NCBI RefSeq assembly: GCF_014637725.1
Contig: NZ_BMFC01000005.1
Location: forward strand, 124,001 to 188,000
Direction: 5' to 3'
Source of the DNA: Marivita lacus
Lineage (GTDB): Bacteria > Pseudomonadota > Alphaproteobacteria > Rhodobacterales > Rhodobacteraceae
Length of the DNA stretch: 64,000 nucleotides
The stretch's first letter is position 1. The number at the start of each line of letters is the position of its first letter. Under the pieces are notes generated by a model. The model did no database searches. It was not told the DNA's origin and was given only the letters and a program-made list of their open reading frames with translations. A program made the position numbers and the translations under genes. Positions 33,230 to 41,986 of this stretch are shown here, piece after piece.

Positions 33230-35302
33230 TCAGACACCAACGAACACTGGCTCATCGCGGCTCGTGATGTTTTTGCCACAAACCGGCGGTACGCGGTACG
33301 GCCCGGTCCGGGCGAGGGTCTGTGCATCGGGCGGCGCGTCGGTGTCAGGATACAGCGTGTCGAACCCATGTCGGGCGGGATTGCCCGCGACAAAGTTCAA
33401 CGCGATCAGCCGTGTGGCAGTGGCCGCAGCCGCGCTTGTGCCGATGATCCGCGCGCCCGATCCGGAAAGCACCCCGATCGAGGGAAGGCCGGGACGGAAC
33501 CAGCCCTGATCCGCAGTGGCCGTGGTTGCGGGCAGGTTGGCATCTACAAACGCTGTGCCGTCCGCATCCACACCAATCGACGCGCTGCCGCTGTAGACCG
33601 AGGGGTTCAGCGTCGACTGCATGTACCCGGCGACCCGGAACACCGAAGGCGCGGTGCCGATGCCGTTCAAACACCCATAGCCACGCACGGGTGTCAGCGC
33701 GGTTGGTGCGAATGGCCTTGGCGGCTTCGGATGCGCCAGATCGACAAGGTGGCTTTGCTGGCCGCCGGTCCCAAGCTGTATCGGATCGTCGTCGCGCTGG
33801 ACCCAAACGTCAATATACTCACCCGCGCAAAGCGGATCGCTTCCGGTGTCAACTCGGATCGTCCACAAACCAACCGGTGTCCGGCGACCTTGACCAAGAT
33901 TGCCGGCCGTTGGGATCATCGCCAGCATGACGCGCCAGCGGTTCCCCAGATGCTTGTCGGCGGACAGCTGGCCGATGTTCTTGCCGCCGGTCTCCAGTTC
34001 GACAAAGCGGCGCGGGTCGCCATCCTTCAGCAAGGGATCCGACTTGACCGGGATGCTCCGGCCCAGGTCTGGCGGGCTTCCGACAGGGGGTGTCACGGTC
34101 ACCGTCCAACCGTTCGGTTCACGGCCCGGCGGGAGCCAGACCTCGAGATAGCTCGACGTGCCATCGTCGGGTTTGAGCTGCCAGCCGAAACTGACCGCGC
34201 CATCCTTCAGGTCGACCGTCGAGAACCGGGCGTGCATGTCATTGGCGAAATTGTTGCCCGTCGGCATCACCAGTTCGGTGCAGGGCTGCACCCTGCGCCG
34301 ATCCGAGATCAACGCCTCGACGGCACGTTCAAAGCTGGATTGCCCGTCATGGCGATTGGCGCTCCAGCCATAGCTGAAGTTGATCACCAGCGGCAGTTCG
34401 GGGCTGTCAAAGGCCTCGGCGATCATGCGGGCGCGGTTGAAGATGTATTCAATCGCGCTGAGCATCATCATTTCCTTGCCAAAGCCCGACGTGTCCCAGG
34501 CGATGGTGTTGGGCAATTGCACGGCGATGATTGCCGCGTCGTCGGGCAGGTCGGACGCACCCACGAAAGGGTCGTTCCCGGCGGCGATCCCTGCGATATG
34601 TGCGCCGTGGGTGACGTGGTGCCTGAGCACGGCACCCACCTCGGGCAGATCGGGGTCGATGGCGTGGGCGGCCTGATAGACGCGCAGTTCATGTTCACCG
34701 TATTGTGCGCGCAGCTGGTCGGTGCGGCCGCCTGTGATTTCGCACCCGAAGGGAACGGCGGCGGACATGTCGGCACGCGCGGCCTGCAACCAACACAGGC
34801 TGATGCGGCTGTCGCCGGTGGCACCGCGAAAGGCGCGGTGCAGAAACGGAATGCCGTCATCGATCACACCGATGATCACGCGCGGTTTCACCTTGGGGCG
34901 GTGCCAGCCTTCGGGTGTTGCATATCGGTCATAGGTGGCAGGCCAGGTGACCGGATCAATCGGCATGTTGAGCCGGTACCGGCTGCCTTTGAGCGCATGC
35001 AGGCACCGGGCAAGGTCGGCGTCTTCGCTTTTGGGATCGGCCTCGGGGGTCACCGACTTGTTCCGCATCACAAAGGGCGTGACCTCGGGATTGTCCTTCC
35101 AGAGCGGCGGCACACGGACCTCCACGTCCTCGGTGCTTGCAGGCATGCCCTTGCCTTCCATCAGCGCGGTCACATGCGTCGAGGGGCCTTTTCGGATGGC
35201 GGGAAAGGCAAAGGGGCGACCGAGGTTTTCGGAGAACACCCAGCGTTCGTAGGGCCCGGTGTATTTGTCGATCCGTTCATCGTCATGACGGTGGGGAAAC
35301 AT
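33230..35302 (-). CDS. S8 family (subtilisin-like) serine protease
   Basis: 690 residues. The catalytic triad is complete: Asp148 in GVIDDGIP, His232 in THGAHIAGIAAG and Ser623 in IIGTSAAAATA. The oxyanion-side asparagine is in VMPTGNNFAND. About 270 residues without known motif lie between Asn and Ser. There is no signal peptide, so either it acts in the cytoplasm or leaves by an unusual route; the first 140 residues may be a prodomain or docking part. It starts three bases after the haloperoxidase-type gene ends, and is the last gene of the 38.1-33.2 kb operon. Confidence 0.92.
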   Translation of the reverse strand: MFPHRHDDERIDKYTGPYERWVFSENLGRPFAFPAIRKGPSTHVTALMEGKGMPASTEDVEVRVPPLWKDNPEVTPFVMRNKSVTPEADPKSEDADLARCLHALKGSRYRLNMPIDPVTWPATYDRYATPEGWHRPKVKPRVIIGVIDDGIPFLHRAFRGATGDSRISLCWLQAARADMSAAVPFGCEITGGRTDQLRAQYGEHELRVYQAAHAIDPDLPEVGAVLRHHVTHGAHIAGIAAGNDPFVGASDLPDDAAIIAVQLPNTIAWDTSGFGKEMMMLSAIEYIFNRARMIAEAFDSPELPLVINFSYGWSANRHDGQSSFERAVEALISDRRRVQPCTELVMPTGNNFANDMHARFSTVDLKDGAVSFGWQLKPDDGTSSYLEVWLPPGREPNGWTVTVTPPVGSPPDLGRSIPVKSDPLLKDGDPRRFVELETGGKNIGQLSADKHLGNRWRVMLAMIPTAGNLGQGRRTPVGLWTIRVDTGSDPLCAGEYIDVWVQRDDDPIQLGTGGQQSHLVDLAHPKPPRPFAPTALTPVRGYGCLNGIGTAPSVFRVAGYMQSTLNPSVYSGSASIGVDADGTAFVDANLPATTATADQGWFRPGLPSIGVLSGSGARIIGTSAAAATATRLIALNFVAGNPARHGFDTLYPDTDAPPDAQTLARTGPYRVPPVCGKNITSRDEPVFVGV

Positions 35303-35305
35303 CGC

Positions 35306-36421
35306 TCAGGCCTTTTGCGTTTCGGCCACGGCACCGGACCAGAGCCACGAGAACGCAGGCTTGGCGTCGAGCGTCACCATATTGCCGGTGATCGTCAATC
35401 CCTTCGACGGGGCGATGGCCGGATCGCGTTGGTCTTCGTCGAAGAAGTCGTGGTCACCCGGCGCATAGGCCAGCGCACCCACGCATGCCCCTGCACCTGA
35501 GCGGGCCAGCACGACCTGACCGACGATCCGGCCCAGTGCAGCGCCTGCCCAGCTGTCGATTGGATAGTGCACACCTGCCACGGTTCGGTTGACCGTGATG
35601 CGTTCCGCCAGCCCGCGCAACGCCTTCTTGCGCTGTTCCATGTGGCCAAGGCTGTCCCACGCGGTCATCAGCGCTTCGAGCACCGTCAGAACGGCGTAGG
35701 CCTCGGTTGCGTGGGCGGATGGGAAACTGCCATGTCCCGGCGTCGGAATCATCGGCATCAGCCGAGGGTCAAGTTGATCGGGGCGACGGATGGCAAGATG
35801 CTGTTTGACGATCATCGCGGTGTGCGCTGCGGCAACCTGCGTTGCAGTGATCAGCTCGAACGTCTTTTTGTTCTGGGCACTGTGCAGGCCAAGGATCATC
35901 GCGAAATAGGGCGTCGGAAAGCCCAGTTGTGACGTGATCTCGGCGCTGCGTTCCGCGCGCAAGGTGGCGTAGTCGGAGACGAACCTGCATTGGGACTGCA
36001 AGAGGGCGAGGGCAGGGCGATCCATCGTCAGGCAGGTACCGCCGTCGAAAGACAGCGCGACACGGTCGGGCGCACCGCCGGTGCCGACCATCGCGTCCGA
36101 GCCGATGCCAGCGAGGAATTCGCTGACATAGAGCGATCCGCGCACCCAGGTGGCCAGACCGCCGAGATTGGCGGGATCGGAAAAGCCAAGCTCCTTGTCG
36201 GTCGGTGTCGTGCCTTCCTCGGTCAGGTGCCGCAGACCTTCTGCCGTGGTTTGCAGACCGTAGGTTGTCACGGGGTCATAGCCGCCGGGATCCTCTACCC
36301 CAAGAAACCCGCCAAGCCCGGTGAAGTTGGTGCTGCCAAGGCCTCCCAGTCCACCTAGACCACCCAAGCCGCCGAGTCCGCCCAGCCCCCCAAGGCCACC
36401 CAAACCACCGTACTGAGACAT
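35306..36421 (-). CDS. PAP2 / vanadium-dependent haloperoxidase-type protein with (GGL)8 N-terminus
   Basis: 371 residues. After MSQY come eight Gly-Gly-Leu triplets (5-28) and another Gly-rich stretch to about 47. The C-terminal half has the three phosphatase/haloperoxidase motifs: K206-x6-R213-P214, PSAH at 234-237, and R279-x5-H285-x3-D289. These bind phosphate or vanadate. Length and soluble character favour a haloperoxidase-like enzyme over the membrane-bound lipid phosphatases, but the sequence does not prove halide chemistry. The eight triplets use different synonymous codons. Sits between the regulator (24 bases upstream) and the protease (3 bases downstream). Confidence 0.87.
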   Translation of the reverse strand: MSQYGGLGGLGGLGGLGGLGGLGGLGGLGSTNFTGLGGFLGVEDPGGYDPVTTYGLQTTAEGLRHLTEEGTTPTDKELGFSDPANLGGLATWVRGSLYVSEFLAGIGSDAMVGTGGAPDRVALSFDGGTCLTMDRPALALLQSQCRFVSDYATLRAERSAEITSQLGFPTPYFAMILGLHSAQNKKTFELITATQVAAAHTAMIVKQHLAIRRPDQLDPRLMPMIPTPGHGSFPSAHATEAYAVLTVLEALMTAWDSLGHMEQRKKALRGLAERITVNRTVAGVHYPIDSWAGAALGRIVGQVVLARSGAGACVGALAYAPGDHDFFDEDQRDPAIAPSKGLTITGNMVTLDAKPAFSWLWSGAVAETQKA

Positions 36422-36445
36422 GTGTTCAATTCCTTATGCAATGCT

Positions 36446-38086
36446 TCATGAAATACCTGCGGCTGACAGTGCATCAACCATCAGTTTGCCGATTTTGCGA
36501 TCAGCGGAAGGATGTGTTTTCCGGTAATCTTCAAGGCTGAAATAGGGAAAGCGCCGCAACAGGTCTTGCGCCGCGATCCGGGCCTCGTCGCCACGGTCCA
36601 AAGCGTGCAAGGCCGCGATCCGTGTGCGCAACGTGGAAATATGCCGGTCATTCGCGGCAAAGGACTTGTCTGCAAGCTCGAGCGCCTTTTCATACTCGCC
36701 ACCGGCCAGATGCGCCGAGCTTGCCAGGCTGTCGAAATAATAGCCGAAGGGGTCGATGGGCGAGAGGTCACGCGCCATCGTCGTGGCCCTGATGGCCGAT
36801 TGACCCTCGTCCGAAAACGCCATCAGCGATCCCCGCAGCAGCCACGCCAGGCTTTCGCTGGGGTTGATCTCTTGCGCGGCGGAATAGCGTTGTTCGGCGA
36901 TGTCCATGTTCTTGAGGATGTTGCCGTTCACGAACCCGTCGATGGTCAACCCGAAGCTGGAGTGTGGATCAAGATCAAGCGCCCGCGCTGTACAATCCAG
37001 CGCCCTTTGCGTGTCTTTCTGCCGGTCCGTGCTGTAATATTTGAAGATGCTGAGCACGTACCATTTGCCCAGCCATGCAAAGACATGCGCGTTGTTGGGG
37101 GCACGCGCGGCGGCCTCGTCTAGAAACTGACGGGCGCGCAGGAAATCCCCGAGTTTCGGCAGGTGCATCGCCGTGGCACCCGCAATGAGCAGTTGGTGAT
37201 CGGGCAATTCCGGCAGGGGCGTCTGGCGTCCGGCATGCAGGGTCGTTTCGGCAATCGACCGCCCGACCGACTGCACGACATTGATCAGCCATGCGCTGGC
37301 CTCGTCGGCGAACTGCGTGAAAGGGCAGGACAGGTGCCGGTTCCACAGCAATGTGCCGCTGCGCACATCGGTGAAATCCAGATCCGCGATCAGCGTATCG
37401 CCTTGCCGTCGCATCGACCCGGTCAGCAGGTAGTCCACATCCAGCGTGTCGCGCACGTTCACGATGTCGATGAACCGCTGCGACATGGCGCGTCCCGAAA
37501 GGTGCGAGATCACCGAGAGCAGGCTCGAGCGCGACATCATGCGGCTGGTCTCTTCGGCGATCCAGTCGCCCGCGATGGCCAGATCGGTGTCCCCCGGCGG
37601 CACGGTCAGGGGCAGCGCGCAGACGCGCGGCCTGATCCGGGTCGGACCTCGGTTGTTCGACATGAAGCACAGCGCCTTGACTGCGCTGGGATCAGCCCGG
37701 ATGCTGTCGCGCCATGCCAAGAACGATGGTTCTCGCACGTTGAGATCGTCCAGGAACGGACCGTCGGATGGGTGCCCGATCACCTTGACCCGGCCCATGT
37801 CGATCTCGATTTCCTTGTTGGTGACGGTCAGGATTTTGTCGAAATCAACGCCCAGGATCTTGCGCAGGTCAGACAATGCGCGGCGCAGGTTCTGGTGACC
37901 GCTTTCGTAATCGGCAAATCCCCAAAGCGTTTCCTGCAGAAATCCGCGGGAGCGGCGATTCAGAGGTGCCGTGACAAGCAACGCGAACAAGCCCCGGTGC
38001 TTTGCGCCGGTGATTTCCATTGCTGGCGTCTCTGCACGTCGCAGCACGCAAGACCCGAACAAGGAAATTTCAAGCCCTGCGGCCAC
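36446..38086 (-). CDS. transcriptional regulator with TolB-like and TPR domains
   Basis: 546 residues. The N-terminus (about 1-105) looks like an OmpR/SARP-type winged helix (LFGSCVLRR...KHRGLFALLV...LRRALSDLRKILG). Residues about 150-255 resemble the TolB-like domain seen in CadC/adenylate-cyclase-type regulators (DVDYLLTGSMRRQGDTLIAD, RSGTLLWNRHL). From about 300 to 540 several TPR units follow. No receiver domain and no membrane segment. GTG 38086 with GGGGG upstream. It heads the operon with the haloperoxidase-type enzyme and the subtilase, which it probably controls. Confidence 0.8.
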   Translation of the reverse strand: MAAGLEISLFGSCVLRRAETPAMEITGAKHRGLFALLVTAPLNRRSRGFLQETLWGFADYESGHQNLRRALSDLRKILGVDFDKILTVTNKEIEIDMGRVKVIGHPSDGPFLDDLNVREPSFLAWRDSIRADPSAVKALCFMSNNRGPTRIRPRVCALPLTVPPGDTDLAIAGDWIAEETSRMMSRSSLLSVISHLSGRAMSQRFIDIVNVRDTLDVDYLLTGSMRRQGDTLIADLDFTDVRSGTLLWNRHLSCPFTQFADEASAWLINVVQSVGRSIAETTLHAGRQTPLPELPDHQLLIAGATAMHLPKLGDFLRARQFLDEAAARAPNNAHVFAWLGKWYVLSIFKYYSTDRQKDTQRALDCTARALDLDPHSSFGLTIDGFVNGNILKNMDIAEQRYSAAQEINPSESLAWLLRGSLMAFSDEGQSAIRATTMARDLSPIDPFGYYFDSLASSAHLAGGEYEKALELADKSFAANDRHISTLRTRIAALHALDRGDEARIAAQDLLRRFPYFSLEDYRKTHPSADRKIGKLMVDALSAAGIS

Positions 38087-38221
38087 GTTAGCATCCCCCT
38101 TTACCTTGCGTGATGCTAGCCGCGGTTCACGCCGGAACCAAGCCGTTCACACTTATTTCACAGTAGGCCGCAAAGCTGATTTGCTAACCTGCCGGAACGG
38201 TAGAGGAAAAAGGTCCGGCCC

Positions 38222-38413
38222 ATGTCCGAAAAGCACGCTCCGACAGCGATCACAGACGCGGTGGATTTCTACGAGCAGTGGCCGAAGCTGCGATCACGGA
38301 TGGAACGGATGGCAGACAGGTATCCGCTGGCCGAGGACGATGCAGAGGTGCTGTCGTGGATGATCAAGATGGTGGATATGGTCGGCCCCAAGGACATAAC
38401 CCGCGAGAAATGA
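38222..38413 (+). CDS. small acidic protein of unknown function
   Basis: 63 residues, rich in Asp/Glu/Met and predicted helical (ITDAVDFYEQWPKLRSRMER, DDAEVLSWMIKMVDMVGP). AGAGGAAAAAGG precedes the ATG and an intrinsic terminator follows 22 bases after the stop, which supports a real gene. Divergent from the TPR regulator. No family recognised. Confidence 0.65.
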   Translation: MSEKHAPTAITDAVDFYEQWPKLRSRMERMADRYPLAEDDAEVLSWMIKMVDMVGPKDITREK

Positions 38414-38434
38414 TCCTAGACGGGCGGGCACAAA

Positions 38435-38458
38435 AAAACCGGCCATTTGGCCGGTTTT
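38435..38458. terminator. two-way intrinsic terminator
   Basis: AAAACCGGCC (38435-38444) and GGCCGGTTTT (38449-38458) form a perfect 10-base stem with loop ATTT. Flanking A and T tracts serve both strands, between the convergent small acidic gene and the ABC solute-binding gene. Confidence 0.92.
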
Positions 38459-38481
38459 CCTGTTTTGCAGGCTGAGGGTCC

Positions 38482-39258
38482 TTACAGGCCCCATTTTGCA
38501 GCGGTTGTCTCGAAGAAACCCTGCGCTTCTTTCAGTTCGATCCAGCTGTTGACGTAGTTGATCCAGACCTGGTCGTCCTGCGGCAGCAGCATCGCGATCG
38601 GCGACGGCGCACGCGGGCCATCTGTTTCGATCTGGCGCAGGTTCGGGAATTTCGACAGCAGGGTCGCGCCTTCGATGTTCGAGGTCACGAACACGTCAGA
38701 CCGGCCGGACAGCACTTCCTGAAAACCACGCGCCGGGGCTTCGACGACGGTGATTTCCGAATCAGGGAACCATTCGCGCACCATGCCTTCAAAGCTGGTG
38801 CCGAGTGTCGTTGCGACCTTGACGTCAGCGGCATTGATCGAGTCCCAACCCGAGAAACGATCGACCTTGTCCTCGGTGGTGAACGGGAAAATCTCGACCG
38901 CGATATAGCTGTCCGAGAACCCTGCCGCCTTCATCCGCGCGGGACTGATCGATGCAGAGCCCGTCATGTGGTAATTCCCGGCCACGACGCCGTTCACGAG
39001 GGTCTTCCAGTCGGTCGGTACGAATTCGAGCTCGACACCGAGATCGGCAGCCAGTTCGGTCATGACGTCGATGTCATAGCCGACAAAGGTGTTGGTCGCG
39101 GGGTCACGAACGGTCATCGGGTTCCAGTCGCCGGTTGTCCCGACCTTGAGAACGCCGCCACTCAGGATGTCCTGAAGCGCGGATTGGGCCGACGCGGGCG
39201 CGCCGAGGACAGACACGGCAACCGCCGCCGCAAGTCCGAGTGATTTCAGAAAACGCAT
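38482..39258 (-). CDS. polar amino-acid ABC transporter solute-binding protein
   Basis: 258 residues. A Sec signal peptide ends near APASAQS; the rest is a family 3 periplasmic binding protein (GVLKVGTTGDWNPMTVRD, FVGYDIDVMTELAADLGVEL, WKTLVNGVVAGNYHMTG). ATG 39258 with AAGGAAATACC is favoured; 15 earlier codons are open but would precede the signal. It is divergent from the matching ATPase and permease genes. Ligand is likely a polar or aromatic amino acid; not decided by sequence. Confidence 0.92.
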   Translation of the reverse strand: MRFLKSLGLAAAVAVSVLGAPASAQSALQDILSGGVLKVGTTGDWNPMTVRDPATNTFVGYDIDVMTELAADLGVELEFVPTDWKTLVNGVVAGNYHMTGSASISPARMKAAGFSDSYIAVEIFPFTTEDKVDRFSGWDSINAADVKVATTLGTSFEGMVREWFPDSEITVVEAPARGFQEVLSGRSDVFVTSNIEGATLLSKFPNLRQIETDGPRAPSPIAMLLPQDDQVWINYVNSWIELKEAQGFFETTAAKWGL

Positions 39259-39385
39259 GGTATTTCCTTTTCGTGTGTGTGTTGATGAGGCTAAATAGGT
39301 CAAAAGCTCCGACGGCCATCGCGACGCGCGGTTTTTTCTGCGCGCGCGCTATAATGTGAGCAGCAAGGTTGGATCGGAGTGTGGC

Positions 39386-40126
39386 ATGAACGCCGAGCGC
39401 GTCATAGAGATCAGTTCGCTGAACAAGTCTTTCGGAGACTTCAAGGCCCTGAAAAATGTCGATCTGGATGTCAGTCTGGGCGAACGTATCGTCATCTGCG
39501 GACCTTCGGGATCGGGCAAATCCACCTTAATCAGATGCGTCAACGGATTGGAACACTATGATTCCGGCAGCATCACCGTTGACGGCATCGCGCTTTCGGC
39601 ACCGCGCGGCGTCGAACGTGTGCGCGCCGAGGTCGGGATGGTGTTCCAGCAGTTCAACCTGTTCCCGCATCTGAGCGTCATCGAGAACCTGACGCTGGGC
39701 CCGATGAAGGCGCGGGGCCTGTCGCGCAAGGACGCCGAGGCACTGGCTATGACCTATCTCGAGCGCGTGCGCATTCCCGAACAGGCGCTCAAACGGCCGC
39801 GCGATCTGTCCGGTGGGCAGCAACAGCGCGTGGCGATTGCGCGGTCCCTGTGCATGAAGCCCAAGATCATGCTGTTCGACGAACCGACCTCGGCGCTTGA
39901 TCCCGAAATGATTTCCGAAGTGCTCGACGTGATGGTCGAACTGGCACAAGAGGGCATGACGATGCTGGTGGTCACGCATGAAATGGGGTTCGCCCGCAAG
40001 GTCGCGGACCGGATGGTGTTCATGGATGGGGGCGAGATCGTCGAGACCGGAACGCCCTCAACTGTGTTCGAGGCTCCGAAATCGCAGCGGTTCAAGACCT
40101 TCCTCGACAAGATCCTGCAACATTGA
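39386..40126 (+). CDS. polar amino-acid ABC transporter ATP-binding protein
   Basis: 246 residues. Walker [16 protein letters not shown]-loop [13 protein letters not shown], signature [15 protein letters not shown], Walker [16 protein letters not shown] and switch VTHEMGFA define the GlnQ/HisP subfamily. It is closely related in sequence to bztD at 54.8 kb. ATG 39386 (GGAG six bases upstream) is preferred over GTG 39356. Followed 10 bases later by the permease. Confidence 0.95.
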   Translation: MNAERVIEISSLNKSFGDFKALKNVDLDVSLGERIVICGPSGSGKSTLIRCVNGLEHYDSGSITVDGIALSAPRGVERVRAEVGMVFQQFNLFPHLSVIENLTLGPMKARGLSRKDAEALAMTYLERVRIPEQALKRPRDLSGGQQQRVAIARSLCMKPKIMLFDEPTSALDPEMISEVLDVMVELAQEGMTMLVVTHEMGFARKVADRMVFMDGGEIVETGTPSTVFEAPKSQRFKTFLDKILQH

Positions 40127-40136
40127 GGCACCCCGG

Positions 40137-40907
40137 ATGACACGGTCAATCAAGCTTTGGGCGCTGCTGGGTGCCCTTCTGTTCGTTGCGGGATGCTCGG
40201 GGACGGGCAATTGGGGATGGTATGTGATCGACCCCTCCACGCCACAGGGGCAATCCAACGTACGGTTCCTGATCGGGGGGTTCTGGGCGACGATCCAGCT
40301 TTCGCTGATCGCGGCGGCCCTGTCGATGACGATCGGGCTGTTGGTGGCGCTGCCGGGCATGTCGACCAACCGCTGGATCAGGCTGCCATCGCGCATCTAC
40401 ATCGAATTCGTACGTGCCATTCCGTTGTTGCCGATGCTGTTCTGGGTGTTCTACGGCTTGCCTGTGGTGATGCGATCCATGGGCATGCCCATCACCATCG
40501 ACGCCTTCTGGGGCGCGATCATCACGCTGGCGATTTCCGACAGCGCGTTCACGGCCGAGATCTATCGTTCGGGAATCCAGTCGATCCCCAAGGGCCAGAC
40601 CGAGGCGGCGCGCACGGTCGGGCTGACCTATAACCAGACCATGCGCTACGTGGTCCTGCCGCAGGCGATCCGGCGCATCCTGCCACCCTTGGCCAACCAG
40701 TTCATCTACATCGTCAAGATGTCGGCATTTGCGTCGGTCATCGGCATGCAGGAACTGACGCGGCGGGCGAATGAACTTGTGGTCACCGAGTACAGACCGC
40801 TTGAAATCTACACGCTCCTGATCCTCGAATACCTGGTTCTTGTTCTCATCATCAGCTTTTTCGTGCGGTGGCTGGAGCGCAAGATGGGTTCGGACGAGAG
40901 CCGGTAA
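40137..40907 (+). CDS. amino-acid ABC transporter permease (HisM/GlnP type)
   Basis: 256 residues. It has four or five membrane spans and the conserved EAA loop (GIQSIPKGQTEAARTVGLTY, VLPQAIRRILPPLANQFI). The N-terminus reads LLGALLFVAGCSGTG, a segment that resembles a lipoprotein signal with a VAGC lipobox, unusual for a permease; it is probably just the first transmembrane helix. As the only permease in the cluster it likely works as a homodimer. Start with GAGG eight bases before the ATG. Confidence 0.92.
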   Translation: MTRSIKLWALLGALLFVAGCSGTGNWGWYVIDPSTPQGQSNVRFLIGGFWATIQLSLIAAALSMTIGLLVALPGMSTNRWIRLPSRIYIEFVRAIPLLPMLFWVFYGLPVVMRSMGMPITIDAFWGAIITLAISDSAFTAEIYRSGIQSIPKGQTEAARTVGLTYNQTMRYVVLPQAIRRILPPLANQFIYIVKMSAFASVIGMQELTRRANELVVTEYRPLEIYTLLILEYLVLVLIISFFVRWLERKMGSDESR

Positions 40908-40919
40908 CAGGAGAAACCG

Positions 40920-41276
40920 ATGAGCTGGTCAGACTTGATCAAGGACACCGTGACACGTCTGGACGCGTTGCAGGCGCAAACGCCCGAGACCTTTGCCGGG
41001 TTCAACCAGATGGGCCGCGCTGCCAAGACGACTGGCGCTTTGGACGAAAAGACCAAGGAGCTGATCGCGCTGGGCATCGCCATTGCAACGCGGTGCGACA
41101 GTTGCATCGCGTTTCATGTCAAATCGCTGGTGCGACTCAAGACAAGCCGCGAGGAGTTTTGCGAGGCGCTGGCGATGATCGCCTATATGGGTGGCGGACC
41201 GTCGATGGCCTTCAGCGCAAAGGCGCTCGAAGCCTATGACGAATTCTGTGGTGGTCCTGCGGGCACATCGGTCTGA
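40920..41276 (+). CDS. carboxymuconolactone decarboxylase / AhpD-like protein
   Basis: 118 residues. The AhpD core motif is intact: Cys59-x2-Cys62-x3-His66 in ATRCDSCIAFHVKSL, with Glu47 upstream. Such proteins are alkylhydroperoxidases that reduce peroxides through the cysteine pair. It follows the ABC permease by 12 bases, on the same strand, and ends with GGGPSMAFSAKALEAYDEF, the usual C-terminal helix. Functional link to the transporter is unclear. Confidence 0.9.
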   Translation: MSWSDLIKDTVTRLDALQAQTPETFAGFNQMGRAAKTTGALDEKTKELIALGIAIATRCDSCIAFHVKSLVRLKTSREEFCEALAMIAYMGGGPSMAFSAKALEAYDEFCGGPAGTSV

Positions 41277-41282
41277 GCAGGG

Positions 41283-41304
41283 CAAGTGCGTTGGAACGCG
41301 CTTG
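41283..41304. terminator. convergent hairpin between the AhpD-like and TetR genes
   Basis: CAAGTGCG (41283-41290) pairs with CGCGCTTG (41297-41304), one G-U pair, loop of 6. It fills the short gap and ends at the TetR stop codon. No T-run, so termination strength is uncertain. Confidence 0.4.
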
Positions 41305-41889
41305 TCACGTCACCGCCTTGCGAACCATGTCCCAGTAGATGGCTTCGACCTCGGGCAGGGACAGGCGGCCCCCGCTGCGGTACCACGTATTGACCCCGTT
41401 CAGCATCGCGATGATCGCAAGTGTCGTGATCTTGGTGTCGGCGACGTGAAAGGCGCCGATGTCCCGCCCGTCGCGCAGGATCGTTTCAAGCTCACCTTCG
41501 TAGCGCCGCCGCAGGTCTTCGATCACCGCGAAATTGCGGGGCGTCAGGTTCCGCAATTCCATGTAGGAAATGAACACCGCCTGTGGGCGTTCAAGGTGAA
41601 ACCGGATGTGAAAGCGGCTGAATGCCTCAAGCCGGGCCAATGCCGAAGTGCAAACCGGCTCTTGTGACCGGGCATTCAGCAAGTCGTCCATATGGCCCTG
41701 CATCAGGTCAAAGAGCAGCGATTGCTTGTCCGGAGTGTAATTGTAAAGCGCCCCGGCCTGAACCCCGACCTCCTGCGCGATCCGGCGCATCGAGACGGCC
41801 GCATAGCCATGCTGCGCAAACAAGGCGAGCGCCGCCTCGCGCACCCTTGGCCCCGTGATATCTGAATGTGAGCCAGCCGTACGTGCCAT
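41305..41889 (-). CDS. TetR/AcrR-family transcriptional repressor
   Basis: 194 residues. N-terminal helix-turn-helix: REAALALFAQHGYAAVSMRR and IAQEVGVQAGALYNYTPDKQ. The C-terminal domain is ligand-binding (about 65-190). ATG 41889 is preferred; the frame is open further upstream but crosses the palindrome at 41902-41921. Neighbouring operon genes do not name the ligand; acyl-CoA-type or aromatic effectors are common for this subgroup. Confidence 0.92.
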   Translation of the reverse strand: MARTAGSHSDITGPRVREAALALFAQHGYAAVSMRRIAQEVGVQAGALYNYTPDKQSLLFDLMQGHMDDLLNARSQEPVCTSALARLEAFSRFHIRFHLERPQAVFISYMELRNLTPRNFAVIEDLRRRYEGELETILRDGRDIGAFHVADTKITTLAIIAMLNGVNTWYRSGGRLSLPEVEAIYWDMVRKAVT

Positions 41890-41901
41890 GGCGGTATGAT
41901 T

Positions 41902-41921
41902 ATCTGAACACCTGTTCAGAT
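41902..41921. promoter_or_regulatory. TetR operator palindrome
   Basis: ATCTGAACA-CC-TGTTCAGAT is a perfect 9+9 inverted repeat with a 2-base spacer, 12 bases upstream of the tetR ATG. The position and symmetry fit an autoregulatory TetR site, shared with the divergent lipoprotein gene at 41987. Confidence 0.7.
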
Positions 41922-41986
41922 CAAGCCCATGGTTGCGCGCCCGCCCGCGCTGCGGCATGACAGGCGAGGCAAAAGGAGCAAGTCTG

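Noticed and set aside
30786-38221. Genomic island inserted at tRNA-Leu
   Set aside because: No integrase, no repeat of the tRNA 3' end and no visible break in coding style were found.
40137-40200. ABC permease as a true lipoprotein
   Set aside because: The lipobox-like VAGC is at the start of a normal permease; I recall similar N-termini in related transporters, so lipidation is unlikely.
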